Shown one piece after another: positions 1 through 8,465 of a DNA stretch of 36,478 nucleotides (within the stretch, counting starts at the first letter, position 1; the number at the start of each line of letters is the position of its first letter). The position numbers and the translations under genes were made by a program. Under the pieces are notes generated by a model. The model saw only the letters and a list, made by a program, of their open reading frames with translations, ran no database searches and was not told the origin of the DNA. The DNA is from an uncultured Clostridium sp. (lineage in GTDB: Bacteria > Bacillota > Clostridia > TANB77 > CAG-465), in contig CAJLBR010000009.1 in assembly GCA_905204915.1 (NCBI GenBank), positions 1 to 36,478 of the forward strand. Reading direction: 5' to 3'.

Positions 1-207
1 AAGTCTAATGAAATTAAAGCAGCCGCGTAAAACTTTAATAACTTCTTCGTTGTACATGATTCACAAATTCATGGATTAAAAGAAAAATTAAACCGACTTG
101 GAAAAAATATTAATGTAATTGAAACAGATTTCTATAATAATCCAGATATAAAATCTACTATAGAAACCGAATCAGGAAAAATAAGTAGTAACCAAATTTC
201 AGGCGTT
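1..207 (+). pseudogene. interrupted N-terminal part of an SGNH-hydrolase domain
   Basis: Reading the frame of the downstream gene (frame 1) backwards, homology continues upstream of its first possible start. After a TAA at 28-30 the frame reads NFNNFFVVHDSQIHG, which aligns with the SGNH block I GFLFIGDSRTHG of the large enzyme at 27963-32942. The catalytic Ser of the GDS motif is kept (HDS), but no ATG, GTG or TTG lies between the stop and position 208, so this piece cannot be translated in the usual way. Nine more sense codons precede the TAA and run off the window. The simplest reading is a nonsense mutation in a longer secreted protein; a sequencing error is the alternative. Confidence 0.55.
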
Positions 208-2118
208 TTGGTAATATTGGGCGCAAACGAAGTAGATAACTTTGATGATGTGAGTAGTACGTTAGGGCGTTTATTGTATAATTATCGTACTAAACCAATA
301 TATATAGCTTCCATATTACCATGTTCAAGTCAATATGAAAAAGATGCAGAGGAAACTAAAAATAAAGTAGAAGGAATTAACAAGGAGGTTATTAGTTGGT
401 GTAATAAAGTTTCTAATTTGTATTATGTTGATGTATCTGATGATATGCTTGATGAAAATGGATATTTGAAAACAGAATATACTGATAATACAGGCATAAA
501 TTTTAATTCAGACTATGTTAAGGAACTTTATGTAAAAAATTTTAAAGCCTCTTCTTTATTAGTAGATAATCCTCAAAGTAAATTTACAGATATTAAAGAC
601 AAGGTATTAATAAATCCAGGAAAAGGACTGTTTTATTATGATAAAGGAGATGTGTATGCAGATTGGAATAGAAATTTAGCTTCAAACGATAAGGCAAAAG
701 AATATGGAAATTTTAGATCACTAATAGCATGTGGTTATTATAGATTTGATTTAGGATCAGTTTATACACTTGAAGGATATAACCAAAAAATAAGAAATGC
801 TATAAAAAAATATAAAGGAGATGGTAAAGAATTTGCATTTAGAATTAGGTCAACTAATTCTACTGCACAAAATGGTTCTAATTTACCAAGTAATTTATTT
901 AGTAGTGATGCACAAGAAATTTCTAGTATTGAGGGAGGAAAAGGAGTTAAATTTATTAATTATAATATAAATGGAATTAATAGACAGTACTTTTGGAATG
1001 CAATAACCACAATGCAAACAATTCCAGATTGGAAAGATGAAAATTACATTGCATCTGTTAATTATTATTTGGAAATATTAAAAAATAGATTGGAGAATGA
1101 TATTAATTCTAAAGGTCAAAAAGGAGAAGAAGATTTAACAGAAAGTATAGCATTTATTGAAGCTGGATTTTATGGAAATTTTGGAGAACAGCAGATTAAT
1201 GCTTTTGGAAGTGAACCAATATCTGCAAACGAATTAAGAGATTTGTATATATCTCCTTTTAAAGATACGTTTCCTAATACTTGGGTACTAAATGCAGCCT
1301 GTGATCAAACAACAGAAAATAGATATAAAGAAATGTATCAAAATTATGCTAAAAGTGTTAGTAACAATGACAAGTATAAAAAAGGCGTGGGACTTAGATG
1401 TGATGGAATGTTGGATACATCAATAACAGAATATGTTGGTTCTTGGGCATCAGAATATGCTCCAGTTGCAGCAGAATTTTGTCCTGTTGAAAAGGAAGGC
1501 ACAGGCTTTTATTATAAGAATAAAAAGTATAATGGAAAATATTGGAGAGATGAACTTGAAGATGAAGTAAAGGCTCAAAAGTTATCATATCTAGAATTTA
1601 TTCCCGTTATGTTTTTTGATGATGATGTTCCAGAAGATAACAAAGGAATGTGTAATAAAGCATTTTGGAAATATCTTGCAAATAAACTAGGATATTATTT
1701 CAAAATAAATAATGTTACTTATACAAAATCTGATGAAAGTAATCCAATTACAACAGGAGATAAAATTAATATAAAATTGTCTATAGAAAATGACGGAGTA
1801 GCAAGATTATATGAAAATTGTGATGGTTATATAGGAATTTTGGATAATCAAAATACTCTTGTCGGAAAATATAAAATTGATAATATAAATTTAAATAGTA
1901 TTGAATCAGAAAGTACTGAGCAAAGGAAATTTTATATAACTGTAGCTGATCAAATACCAGAAGGTGATTATAAAATTGCTTTGGGACTATTTAAAGATAA
2001 TAAAGATGGCGATCCAGACTATCTAATTGCTAATGATACAAAAATAGTTGAAACTAAATGGTATGAAATAGGTCAAATTTATTTTGCACCTAGTATAAAT
2101 ACATTAGAGAATAATTAG
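208..2118 (+). CDS. DUF4874/DUF4832-like glycoside-hydrolase-type protein with SGNH remnant, 5' disrupted
   Basis: The open frame begins at TTG 208, inside an SGNH-like domain. Residues 1-125 align with the second half of the SGNH domain of the 1659-residue wall enzyme (VILGANEV versus VALGVNAI; YYVDVSDDM versus VYIDVTDGL). The catalytic His motif GLHLS has become GINFN, so this domain looks inactive. From about residue 136 (NPGKGLFYY) through GFYGNFGEQQ near 320 it resembles the DUF4874 and DUF4832 families, thought to have TIM-barrel glycosidase-like folds. Residues about 505-625 look like the beta-sandwich that usually follows DUF4832. No signal peptide is present, as expected if the true 5' end is missing or broken upstream. 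It lies 10 bases before the next gene and is probably co-transcribed with it. The family call is from motif memory; substrate unknown. Confidence 0.6.
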   Translation: MVILGANEVDNFDDVSSTLGRLLYNYRTKPIYIASILPCSSQYEKDAEETKNKVEGINKEVISWCNKVSNLYYVDVSDDMLDENGYLKTEYTDNTGINFNSDYVKELYVKNFKASSLLVDNPQSKFTDIKDKVLINPGKGLFYYDKGDVYADWNRNLASNDKAKEYGNFRSLIACGYYRFDLGSVYTLEGYNQKIRNAIKKYKGDGKEFAFRIRSTNSTAQNGSNLPSNLFSSDAQEISSIEGGKGVKFINYNINGINRQYFWNAITTMQTIPDWKDENYIASVNYYLEILKNRLENDINSKGQKGEEDLTESIAFIEAGFYGNFGEQQINAFGSEPISANELRDLYISPFKDTFPNTWVLNAACDQTTENRYKEMYQNYAKSVSNNDKYKKGVGLRCDGMLDTSITEYVGSWASEYAPVAAEFCPVEKEGTGFYYKNKKYNGKYWRDELEDEVKAQKLSYLEFIPVMFFDDDVPEDNKGMCNKAFWKYLANKLGYYFKINNVTYTKSDESNPITTGDKINIKLSIENDGVARLYENCDGYIGILDNQNTLVGKYKIDNINLNSIESESTEQRKFYITVADQIPEGDYKIALGLFKDNKDGDPDYLIANDTKIVETKWYEIGQIYFAPSINTLENN

Positions 2119-2128
2119 GAGGTGGATC

Positions 2129-3679
2129 ATGGAAAAAAGTAATAAAAGCATTAAAATAATTGTATTAATAAGCATTGTTATAGTGATTTCAATTGTAATG
2201 TCATTTAAAAATATGAAATCGGATAAAATAAATGATGAAATTAATTTAAGTAATTCTGATAGTGTAAACAATATTTCACTTGAAGAGGGGTTAAATTTAT
2301 TATCAACTGATGAAGCAAATATAGTAAGTGATGGAAGTTTTGATGGAAATGTAAATACGCCTCAGATAACTGATGGAATGTCTATTATCAGTTGGACTTC
2401 AAGTGGAAAAGAATATAAACCTTCTTACAATTATAGTTGGTATAATTATAAAAATAATAAATGGGCAAATGTAAAATTAAAAGATGGAAGTTATTTTGTA
2501 TGGATACCAAGATTTGCTTATAAAATAACTGGTAGTGGTAATAGTACAAAAATAAATGTAGTTTTCTTAAAAGACACAACCAATAATTATGTGGAAATTG
2601 GTGTGGAAAAGGACGCCACTGAAAATGGTTATATCATACATCCAGCATTTAAAAATGGTAAAGATGTAGACTATAAAAATGGAGAATGGGACTCAGAAAT
2701 TCCTGGAATATGGGTAGCAAAATATGCAGCTGGATTTCAAGGAGCAACACAAACGATAGGAACAGATGGAACTATTACTGAACCAGAAGTACCAAATATT
2801 GAAGATCTTGTAAAATCAAATATAAATTATTCTTCATATCATAGACATAATAAAACTAATTTCCTTGGTCAACAATTAATTAAGGGAAAGTACAATAGTG
2901 AACCATTAACATTCCCAGTATTTAAGCCTTTAACATATGCATATAATGTTATTAGCATAGATGATTCTTATAAATTATCAAGTAAAGTTTCTACAAGTAC
3001 AACACTTTATGGACTTAAGAGTAAGCAAATTGATAGTCATTTGATGAAGAATAGTGAATGGGGTGCTGTAGCTTATTTAACATGGAGTGAGTATGGTAGA
3101 AATGGTGAAGAAGTAGCAGTTAATAGCATGTGTTTAAACAATATAAAAATGATTGATGTAGATGGTTCTAGTCTTAATTCTAATATATATGCTATAACCG
3201 GTTATGGATATAATAAAGAAAGTGGTAAAAATGAACCAAATTATGTTGGAGCAAGTAGCACAAATAATGAATGGGGAATATTTGATTTAAATGGATGTGT
3301 TTCTGAAAGAGTAGCAGCATATATTTCAAATGGAGAAAAAAATCTTTCTTCTTGGGGAAAAGTAATGACAAGTGAAAATAAGAGTACAAAATATGTTACA
3401 GTTTATTCATACAATAAAGAAAATGATTCTGGTAATGAAAACTTCGGCGTAAATGATATATATGGAGATGCAATTGCAGAAACATCTACTTCAGGAATTG
3501 GAAATAAAGCTATTAATGATGAAAACTCATATTACCCAAATTCTACTAATCCATTTTTTATGAGAGGTGGATATTATTATAATAACAAACATGGTGGAGG
3601 TATATTTGCCTATGACAACACATTTGGTTTTCCAGTTGCAAACGCAAGTGGTTTTAGAGTAACTTTAATAGTAAAATAA
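2129..3679 (+). CDS. membrane-anchored FGE-sulfatase/C-type-lectin-fold protein
   Basis: The 516-residue protein starts at ATG 2129 after a strong AGGAGG site. An N-terminal hydrophobic segment (about residues 9-26) serves as signal anchor. The outer part carries the landmarks of the FGE-sulfatase (SUMF1/EgtB/PvdO-like) fold as found in many uncultured Firmicutes proteins: VWIPRFAYKI near 124, GIWVAKYAAGF near 195, HLMKNSEWGAVAYL near 304, WGIFDLNGCVSE near 385 and a closing RGGYYYN...GFRVTLIVK. I see no paired Cys of true formylglycine-generating enzymes, so a binding rather than an oxidase role is likelier. It follows the DUF4832-like gene by 10 bases, suggesting both act at the cell surface. 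AAC codons are relatively frequent in the last 35 codons. Confidence 0.6.
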   Translation: MEKSNKSIKIIVLISIVIVISIVMSFKNMKSDKINDEINLSNSDSVNNISLEEGLNLLSTDEANIVSDGSFDGNVNTPQITDGMSIISWTSSGKEYKPSYNYSWYNYKNNKWANVKLKDGSYFVWIPRFAYKITGSGNSTKINVVFLKDTTNNYVEIGVEKDATENGYIIHPAFKNGKDVDYKNGEWDSEIPGIWVAKYAAGFQGATQTIGTDGTITEPEVPNIEDLVKSNINYSSYHRHNKTNFLGQQLIKGKYNSEPLTFPVFKPLTYAYNVISIDDSYKLSSKVSTSTTLYGLKSKQIDSHLMKNSEWGAVAYLTWSEYGRNGEEVAVNSMCLNNIKMIDVDGSSLNSNIYAITGYGYNKESGKNEPNYVGASSTNNEWGIFDLNGCVSERVAAYISNGEKNLSSWGKVMTSENKSTKYVTVYSYNKENDSGNENFGVNDIYGDAIAETSTSGIGNKAINDENSYYPNSTNPFFMRGGYYYNNKHGGGIFAYDNTFGFPVANASGFRVTLIVK

Positions 3680-3684
3680 ATTTT

Positions 3685-3712
3685 TAGGAGACTTTTAATA
3701 TTATAAAGTCTC
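3685..3712 (+). terminator. hairpin after the surface-protein pair
   Basis: A roughly 10-bp inverted repeat (AGGAGACTTT with AAAGTCTCCT) lies 6 bases past the stop codon. It is followed by a second AT-rich hairpin (attctt...aagaat) rather than a clean U-tract. It probably ends the transcript before trpS. Confidence 0.5.
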
Positions 3713-3799
3713 CTATTCTTACATAAAAATATGTAAGAATACTAGATTTTTGTACAAATTTAATGTATAATATTACATATAATTTTAGAAGGTGATTTT

Positions 3800-4828
3800 G
3801 TGGAAAATAAAAAAATAATTCTTACTGGCGATAGACCAACTGGTAAGTTACATATAGGACATTATTTTGGTTCATTACAAAATAGGGTGAAATTACAAGA
3901 TGAATTTGATCAATTTATATTAATAGCAGACATTCAAGCTTTAACAGATAATTTTAATAATCCTGATAAAGTAAGAAATTCAGTAAGACAACTTTGTATA
4001 GATTATTTATCATGTGGAATAGATCCTGAAAAGACAACTATATTTATACAATCAATGATACCAGAAGTTGCAGAACTTACAGTGCTATATTCTAACTTAG
4101 TAACTGTTTCACGTTTACAAAGAAACCCAACTGTTAAAACTGAAATTGCTCAAAAGAAAGAATTATTTGGAAATAATGGAGAAAGTATTACATACGGATT
4201 TTTAGGATATCCAGTAAGTCAAGCTGCTGATATCACAGCTTTCGGTGCTCATATTGTTCCAGCTGGTGAAGATCAAGAACCACTTATAGAACAAACAAGA
4301 GAAATTGTAAGAAAATTTAATTCTATTTATGGTGAAACTTTGGTAGAACCAGAGATACGTTTAAGTAAAACTCCTAGAATAAAGGGATTAGATGGTAACG
4401 CTAAAATGGGAAAAAGTCTTGGAAATGCTATATATCTTGCTGATAGTGAGGAAGAAATCTCTAAAAAAGTTATGGGAGCTGTTACAGATCCAGCTAAGAT
4501 AAAGAAAGATGATAAAGCAAATCCAGATATTTGTATGGTTGGATATTATCATAAATTATTTAACTTAGATAATCAAGAATGTGTTTTTTCAGAATGTAGA
4601 GAGGGCAAAAGAGGATGCGTTGCATGCAAGAGAGAATTAATATCAAAGATTAATGATTATTTAAGACCAATAAGAGAGAAAAGAAAATACTATGAAGAAC
4701 ATCCAGAAATAATAGATGAAGTCTTAATTAATGGAACAGCTAGAGCAAGAAAACGTGCTAAATACACAATGAAAAAGGTTAAAGAGGCTATAAAGATAAA
4801 TTATTTTGAAGAAGAAGGAGAAAATTAA
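3800..4828 (+). CDS. trpS: tryptophanyl-tRNA synthetase, Fe-S-motif type
   Basis: Class I aminoacyl-tRNA synthetase charging tRNA-Trp in the cytoplasm. The start is GTG 3800 behind an AAGGTG site. The signature HIGH is at residues 18-21 and KMGKS (KMSKS loop) at 202-206; 342 residues is normal. Four cysteines at 245, 266, 273 and 276 have the spacing C-x20-C-x6-C-x2-C, very close to the C-x22-C-x6-C-x2-C motif that binds a [4Fe-4S] cluster in Thermotoga maritima TrpRS, so this is probably the Fe-S subtype. The TAA stop shares its last A with the ATG of obgE, so the two are translationally coupled. No T-box leader is visible in the short upstream region. Confidence 0.95.
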   Translation: MENKKIILTGDRPTGKLHIGHYFGSLQNRVKLQDEFDQFILIADIQALTDNFNNPDKVRNSVRQLCIDYLSCGIDPEKTTIFIQSMIPEVAELTVLYSNLVTVSRLQRNPTVKTEIAQKKELFGNNGESITYGFLGYPVSQAADITAFGAHIVPAGEDQEPLIEQTREIVRKFNSIYGETLVEPEIRLSKTPRIKGLDGNAKMGKSLGNAIYLADSEEEISKKVMGAVTDPAKIKKDDKANPDICMVGYYHKLFNLDNQECVFSECREGKRGCVACKRELISKINDYLRPIREKRKYYEEHPEIIDEVLINGTARARKRAKYTMKKVKEAIKINYFEEEGEN

Positions 4829-6096
4829 TGATTATAGATAATGTAAAAATAGTCGTAAAATCAGGCGATGGTGGAAACGGAGCTATATCTTTTAGAAGAG
4901 AAAAATACGTTGCTAACGGCGGTCCTGATGGTGGAGACGGCGGAAGAGGGGGAAATATCTATATAAAAGTAGATAAAAGTACTGATACTCTTCTAGATTT
5001 TAGATACAAAAAGATATTTAAAGCTGATGATGGTAAAAATGGTGAAGGATCTCGTTGTACAGGAAAATCAGCTAAAGACTTATATATATTAGTTCCACAA
5101 GGAACTATTGTGAAAGATGTGGATAAAGATGTAATTGTTGCAGACTTATCAGGAGATTCAGATGAAATACTAATAGCAAAAGGTGGAAAAGGTGGAAAAG
5201 GTAATCAACATTTTGCTACTTCTACACGTCAAGTTCCAAATTTTGCTGAATCTGGTGAAAAAGGTGTTACTAAAAATATTGAGTTAGAGTTAAAAATGAT
5301 TGCAGATGTTGGTTTAATAGGATTTCCAAATGTAGGAAAATCAACTTTAATTTCAACAGTTTCATCTGCAAAGCCTAAAATAGCTAATTATCATTTCACA
5401 ACACTTGAACCAGCACTAGGTGTAGTAAGAGCAAATTCTGGAGAAACATTTGTTATGGCTGATATTCCAGGAATAATTGAAGGAGCAAGTGAAGGTGTAG
5501 GTTTAGGTCTTAAGTTTTTAAAACACGTTGAAAGAACAAGATTACTATTACATGTAATCGATATTTCAGGAATGGAAGATAGAGATCCAGTTGATGACTT
5601 TTACAAGATTAATACTGAGCTTAAAAAATATAGCGAAAAGTTAAGTCATAAAAAACAAATAGTGGTTGCAAACAAAATGGATGCTTTAAATAATGAAGAA
5701 GACTTAAAAAGATTAGAAGATGTTTGTAAAAAAGAAAACTTAAAGTTATTTAAGATATCAGGTGCTACAGGCATGGGACTTGGAGAGCTTATCGACTACG
5801 TAGCAGAAGAACTTAAGAAAATACCGAAAGAAGAAGTAGTAAGTATTGATGAAAATTATGAAAAAGAACAACTACCAGATCAAGAAATAATTATCAAAGT
5901 AGAAGATGGTGTATTTTATGTTTCTGGTGGCCCAATTGAAAGACTTATGGGAAAAGTTAATATCTTTGACATAGAATCAAGACAATATATGGATAGAGTC
6001 CTAAAAAATATGGGCGTTATGGATAGACTAAGAGATATGGGACTTAGAACAGGTGATACAATTGATATTGTTGGATTTAAATTAGAATATAGTTAG
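4828..6096 (+). CDS. obgE: GTPase ObgE/CgtA
   Basis: Ribosome-assembly and stress-linked GTPase. Domains run in the usual order: a glycine-rich Obg fold at residues 1-160 (repeated GG motifs), a G domain with P-loop GFPNVGKST near 165-173, DIPG (G3) near 213 and NKMD (G4) near 282, and a C-terminal OCT domain from about 345. Its 422 residues match the Gram-positive Obg length. The start codon overlaps the trpS stop. A strong terminator begins directly after its stop. Confidence 0.97.
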   Translation: MIIDNVKIVVKSGDGGNGAISFRREKYVANGGPDGGDGGRGGNIYIKVDKSTDTLLDFRYKKIFKADDGKNGEGSRCTGKSAKDLYILVPQGTIVKDVDKDVIVADLSGDSDEILIAKGGKGGKGNQHFATSTRQVPNFAESGEKGVTKNIELELKMIADVGLIGFPNVGKSTLISTVSSAKPKIANYHFTTLEPALGVVRANSGETFVMADIPGIIEGASEGVGLGLKFLKHVERTRLLLHVIDISGMEDRDPVDDFYKINTELKKYSEKLSHKKQIVVANKMDALNNEEDLKRLEDVCKKENLKLFKISGATGMGLGELIDYVAEELKKIPKEEVVSIDENYEKEQLPDQEIIIKVEDGVFYVSGGPIERLMGKVNIFDIESRQYMDRVLKNMGVMDRLRDMGLRTGDTIDIVGFKLEYS

Positions 6097-6123
6097 AAAA
6101 AGGTCATTTATGACCTTTTTTTC
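6097..6123 (+). terminator. rho-independent terminator after obgE
   Basis: AAAAAGGTCA, a 4-base loop, then TGACCTTTTTTTT: a 10-bp stem that runs into the U-tract and starts right after the obgE stop. Confidence 0.9.
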
Positions 6124-6171
6124 TATGTTATAAATTTAAAATTTTTACAAATAATAATTTTAGGTGGAAAT

Positions 6172-6897
6172 ATGTGGTATTTTTTAATTGGTATAATAAT
6201 TATTGTAGCGTTAATACTAATAATACCAATAAGAGTAAAATTAAAATATAATATAAGACATAGAAAGAAAAGTGATAACAACAATATTTTAGATGATATA
6301 ATTTCTCAGAATGATTCATATCCAAATGAAAATTATATGATAGTATACATTTTATATTTTATTCCGGTCTTGAAAATTAGATTAGATAAGAAGAAAAAAA
6401 ACGCTAGAAAAAAGAGTGAAAATAAACTTAGAAAGAAAATAATAGCAGACGATGTTATAACAACAATTCTAAATTTTTTAAAGAGTATTATAAATTATGA
6501 AAAAACAAATAAGTTCTATTTTAATACAAAAGATGCTAAATCACTTGCTAAGCATTTAAAATATAAGAAATTAGATATAAATTTTGGGATTAATTTTTTT
6601 GAACCAATAATAAATTCTTACGTTATAGCTTTTTTAAATAGTATTATTAATATCTATATTGCTAAAAATATTAATCAATTTAATTTAAATAAAACAACTT
6701 ATACAACGTACATTAGTAATGAAATTTATAGCTTGAGAATTAATATGATAATGTCTGTTAGTATAATAATAATATTACCAATTATAATAAAGGCATTAAT
6801 AAAGTATTTTATATTAAAAAAGAAAATAAATAATAAATTAAAAAATAATGTAAAGCAAAATAATAAATCTCTCCAAATGGCTAATAATTTGACTTGA
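6172..6897 (+). CDS. DUF2953-like membrane protein (YtfI-type)
   Basis: A 241-residue protein with an N-terminal membrane segment (residues 2-22, IIPIRVKLKY at its end), a basic cytosolic stretch rich in KKK/RKK, and further hydrophobic parts near 130-165 and 185-213. The opening and the position two genes before GerW match the DUF2953 family, exemplified by B. subtilis ytfI next to ytfJ. Its start is ATG 6172 after TTTAGGTGG. Function is not known beyond the link with sporulation genes. It ends in TGA, which shows that TGA is a stop in this organism. A promoter for the next gene overlaps its last codons. Confidence 0.6.
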   Translation: MWYFLIGIIIIVALILIIPIRVKLKYNIRHRKKSDNNNILDDIISQNDSYPNENYMIVYILYFIPVLKIRLDKKKKNARKKSENKLRKKIIADDVITTILNFLKSIINYEKTNKFYFNTKDAKSLAKHLKYKKLDINFGINFFEPIINSYVIAFLNSIINIYIAKNINQFNLNKTTYTTYISNEIYSLRINMIMSVSIIIILPIIIKALIKYFILKKKINNKLKNNVKQNNKSLQMANNLT

Positions 6898-6918
6898 TGT
6901 AGTGTTAGATGATATAAT
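6889..6918 (+). promoter_or_regulatory. sigma-A-type promoter for the small helical protein gene
   Basis: TTGACT (6889-6894), 18-base spacer, TATAAT (6913-6918). The -35 box overlaps the end of the DUF2953-like gene, so the next gene can be transcribed independently. Confidence 0.7.
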
Positions 6919-6970
6919 AAGGAAAAATAATATGTAATCTAAACTTGAAATTAAGGAGAGAAAGAGCGCT

Positions 6971-7330
6971 ATGGATAATAATTTAAAAATGGATTGCTTC
7001 ATAATATCGTATTTAAAAATATTAGAAAGTTTACGGAAAGATGTAAGATGGTATAAAAAAGCAGTAAAAAATCTTAAATCTAGAAAAAAGGTATATAAAG
7101 AAATAATATTTTCTTGTGACAGATTATTAAGTCATCTAGATAAAGTGGATGTACTTAAAGCTTATAACCAAAACCAAAACTTTAACGAAACTTTAATAAA
7201 ATGGTGTATGGATTTAAATTATTTGACTGCAGCAGCCTTAAGGTATGGTATATGCATAAAGGTAATTTATAAAAATGTAGACTGCATGAACAAACTTGTT
7301 TGTGAGTATTTTTCTTATAAAACAGAGTAA
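6971..7330 (+). CDS. small helical protein of unknown function between DUF2953 and gerW genes
   Basis: I do not recognise this 119-residue protein. It is mostly predicted helix, basic in the first half (KDVRWYKKAVKNLKSRKKVYK) and carries five cysteines, with no membrane segment. It has a clear ribosome site (AAGGAGAG at 6954-6961), its own promoter and a terminator whose stem begins in its last codons, so it appears to be a real single-gene unit. The location between the YtfI-like and YtfJ-like genes hints at a sporulation link, but that is only context. Confidence 0.7.
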   Translation: MDNNLKMDCFIISYLKILESLRKDVRWYKKAVKNLKSRKKVYKEIIFSCDRLLSHLDKVDVLKAYNQNQNFNETLIKWCMDLNYLTAAALRYGICIKVIYKNVDCMNKLVCEYFSYKTE

Positions 7331-7348
7331 TTAATTTACTCTGTTTTT
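7321..7348 (+). terminator. terminator overlapping the stop codon of the small helical protein gene
   Basis: AACAGAGTAA pairs with TTACTCTGTT and runs into TTTTT. The 5' arm contains the gene's TAA stop. Confidence 0.85.
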
Positions 7349-7378
7349 GTATATGCTCATAAAATTTTGTGAATAATA
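7349..7378 (+). promoter_or_regulatory. possible sigma-F-type promoter of gerW
   Basis: GTATA (7349-7353), exactly 15 bases, then GTGAATAATA (7369-7378). This fits the forespore sigma-F pattern GYATA-N15-GGNNANANTN except for one G in the -10 element. A good sigma-A -35 is absent in this 80-base gap. B. subtilis ytfJ is known to be sigma-F dependent. Match by eye only. Confidence 0.35.
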
Positions 7379-7409
7379 TAAATGTAAGAAATAGAAAGGT
7401 GGAATAAAA

Positions 7410-7862
7410 ATGGCAGAAGCACATCCTATTGAAAATTTAATGATGACATCTATGAGTTCGTTAGAAAGTATGGTAGATGTTAATACTATTGTGGGAGATA
7501 TGTTAACAGCACCAGATGGAACAGTTATTATACCAGTATCTAAAGTATGTTTTGGGTTTGCAGCTGGTGGAAGTGAGTTTAATACTAATAAATTAAATAA
7601 GTATTCAGAAACTGCAAAATTACCGTTTGGTGGAGGAAGTGGAGCAGGAGTTCATATAACACCAATGGCCTTTTTAGTTGCTAATGGTTCGAACGTTAAA
7701 TTACTAACTCTTGATGGTTCTACTCCAGTTGATAAATTAATAGAACTTATACCAGATGTTATAAATAAAGCAACAAATTTAGCTGAACAAGCAGTAAATA
7801 AACCTGAAAAAACGGTTGAAATTGATATTGAAAAAAAAGAAAAAAGTAGTGATGAAAATTAA
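7410..7862 (+). CDS. gerW: GerW/YtfJ family spore protein
   Basis: A 150-residue protein of the GerW (YtfJ) family, whose members in Bacillus are made in the forespore and are needed for efficient germination with certain nutrients. The family core is clear: HPIENLMMTSMSSLESMVDV at the start, DGTVIIPVSKVCFGFAAGGSEF in the middle and a glycine-rich FGGGSGAGVHITPMAFLV near residues 71-90. The C-terminal 25 residues are charged and variable, as usual. Length equals that of YtfJ. It follows a YtfI-like gene as in Bacillus. Homologues also occur in a few non-sporulating lineages, so the gene alone does not prove sporulation. Confidence 0.92.
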   Translation: MAEAHPIENLMMTSMSSLESMVDVNTIVGDMLTAPDGTVIIPVSKVCFGFAAGGSEFNTNKLNKYSETAKLPFGGGSGAGVHITPMAFLVANGSNVKLLTLDGSTPVDKLIELIPDVINKATNLAEQAVNKPEKTVEIDIEKKEKSSDEN

Positions 7863-7869
7863 AACAAAT

Positions 7870-7902
7870 AAAGCGGGTAGTTGATTTAACCACCCGCTTT
7901 TT
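7870..7902. terminator. bidirectional terminator between convergent genes
   Basis: AAGCGGGT (7871-7878) and ACCCGCTT (7892-7899) form a GC-rich stem flanked by A-rich sequence on the left and TTTTT on the right. It can therefore end both gerW and the minus-strand gene at 7904-8329. Confidence 0.85.
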
Positions 7903-7903
7903 C

Positions 7904-8329
7904 CTAGTTATAGAATCTTGCGACGTCTACTCTAGGAGATACACTGCCCATCGACGATTTTGCAGTCACCGTTGCAACCGGTACTCTCGCCGTCTTTTTA
8001 CTTCTCTTTGATCTAAGCACTCTGTTACGTGTTTTCGTTACCATTGCAAAGAGCATGCCCGTTGCAATGTAAAGAACAATACGTCCTACAAAAGGAAGTG
8101 CTGCAATTGCATTGCCGTCTTTAAATTCTGCCTTAGCAAAACTTAAATCTTCATATGTGGTTACATAGCTTTCTTCAGAAGCCTCTACGAAACGAAGCTG
8201 TTCGTTGCAAACTATCTGAAGATTGTACACTGTCAAGCGAAGAGCTGTAATAATTTCATAAGCAATCAAAACAAGAAGTAAAATTTGAAAAATCCTGAGC
8301 CAGCACAATTTTTTCTGTCTAACTGTCAT
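7904..8329 (-). CDS. orphan two-helix membrane protein with atypically high GC
   Basis: A 141-residue protein with membrane segments at about 11-32 and 79-101, an outer loop of some 45 residues between them and a basic, Ser/Ala/Val-rich tail (KTRNRVLRSKRSKK...). I do not recognise the family. It has a strong ribosome site (GGAGGAATTATT then ATG) and a near-perfect promoter. Base use stands out: several 60-base lines reach 43-53% GC against about 27% around it, and codons such as CGT, GTC, GCC and ACG are common. That suggests recent transfer or unusual selection. It is a single-gene unit opposing gerW. Confidence 0.75.
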   Translation of the reverse strand: MTVRQKKLCWLRIFQILLLVLIAYEIITALRLTVYNLQIVCNEQLRFVEASEESYVTTYEDLSFAKAEFKDGNAIAALPFVGRIVLYIATGMLFAMVTKTRNRVLRSKRSKKTARVPVATVTAKSSMGSVSPRVDVARFYN

Positions 8330-8383
8330 AATAATTCCTCCAAAATAAATAATTTATTATTTTTTACACATTTCACTAATATA

Positions 8384-8412
8384 AGTATAACATATTTAAC
8401 ATAAAAAGTCAA
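8384..8412 (-). promoter_or_regulatory. promoter of the minus-strand membrane gene
   Basis: On the minus strand: TTGACT (8412-8407), 17 bases, TATACT (8389-8384). The start codon is about 55 bases downstream. Confidence 0.75.
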
Positions 8413-8465
8413 TTTTTATGTAGTTTACATCCTAAAAATAGTCAAAATACTTGTCATATTGATAT

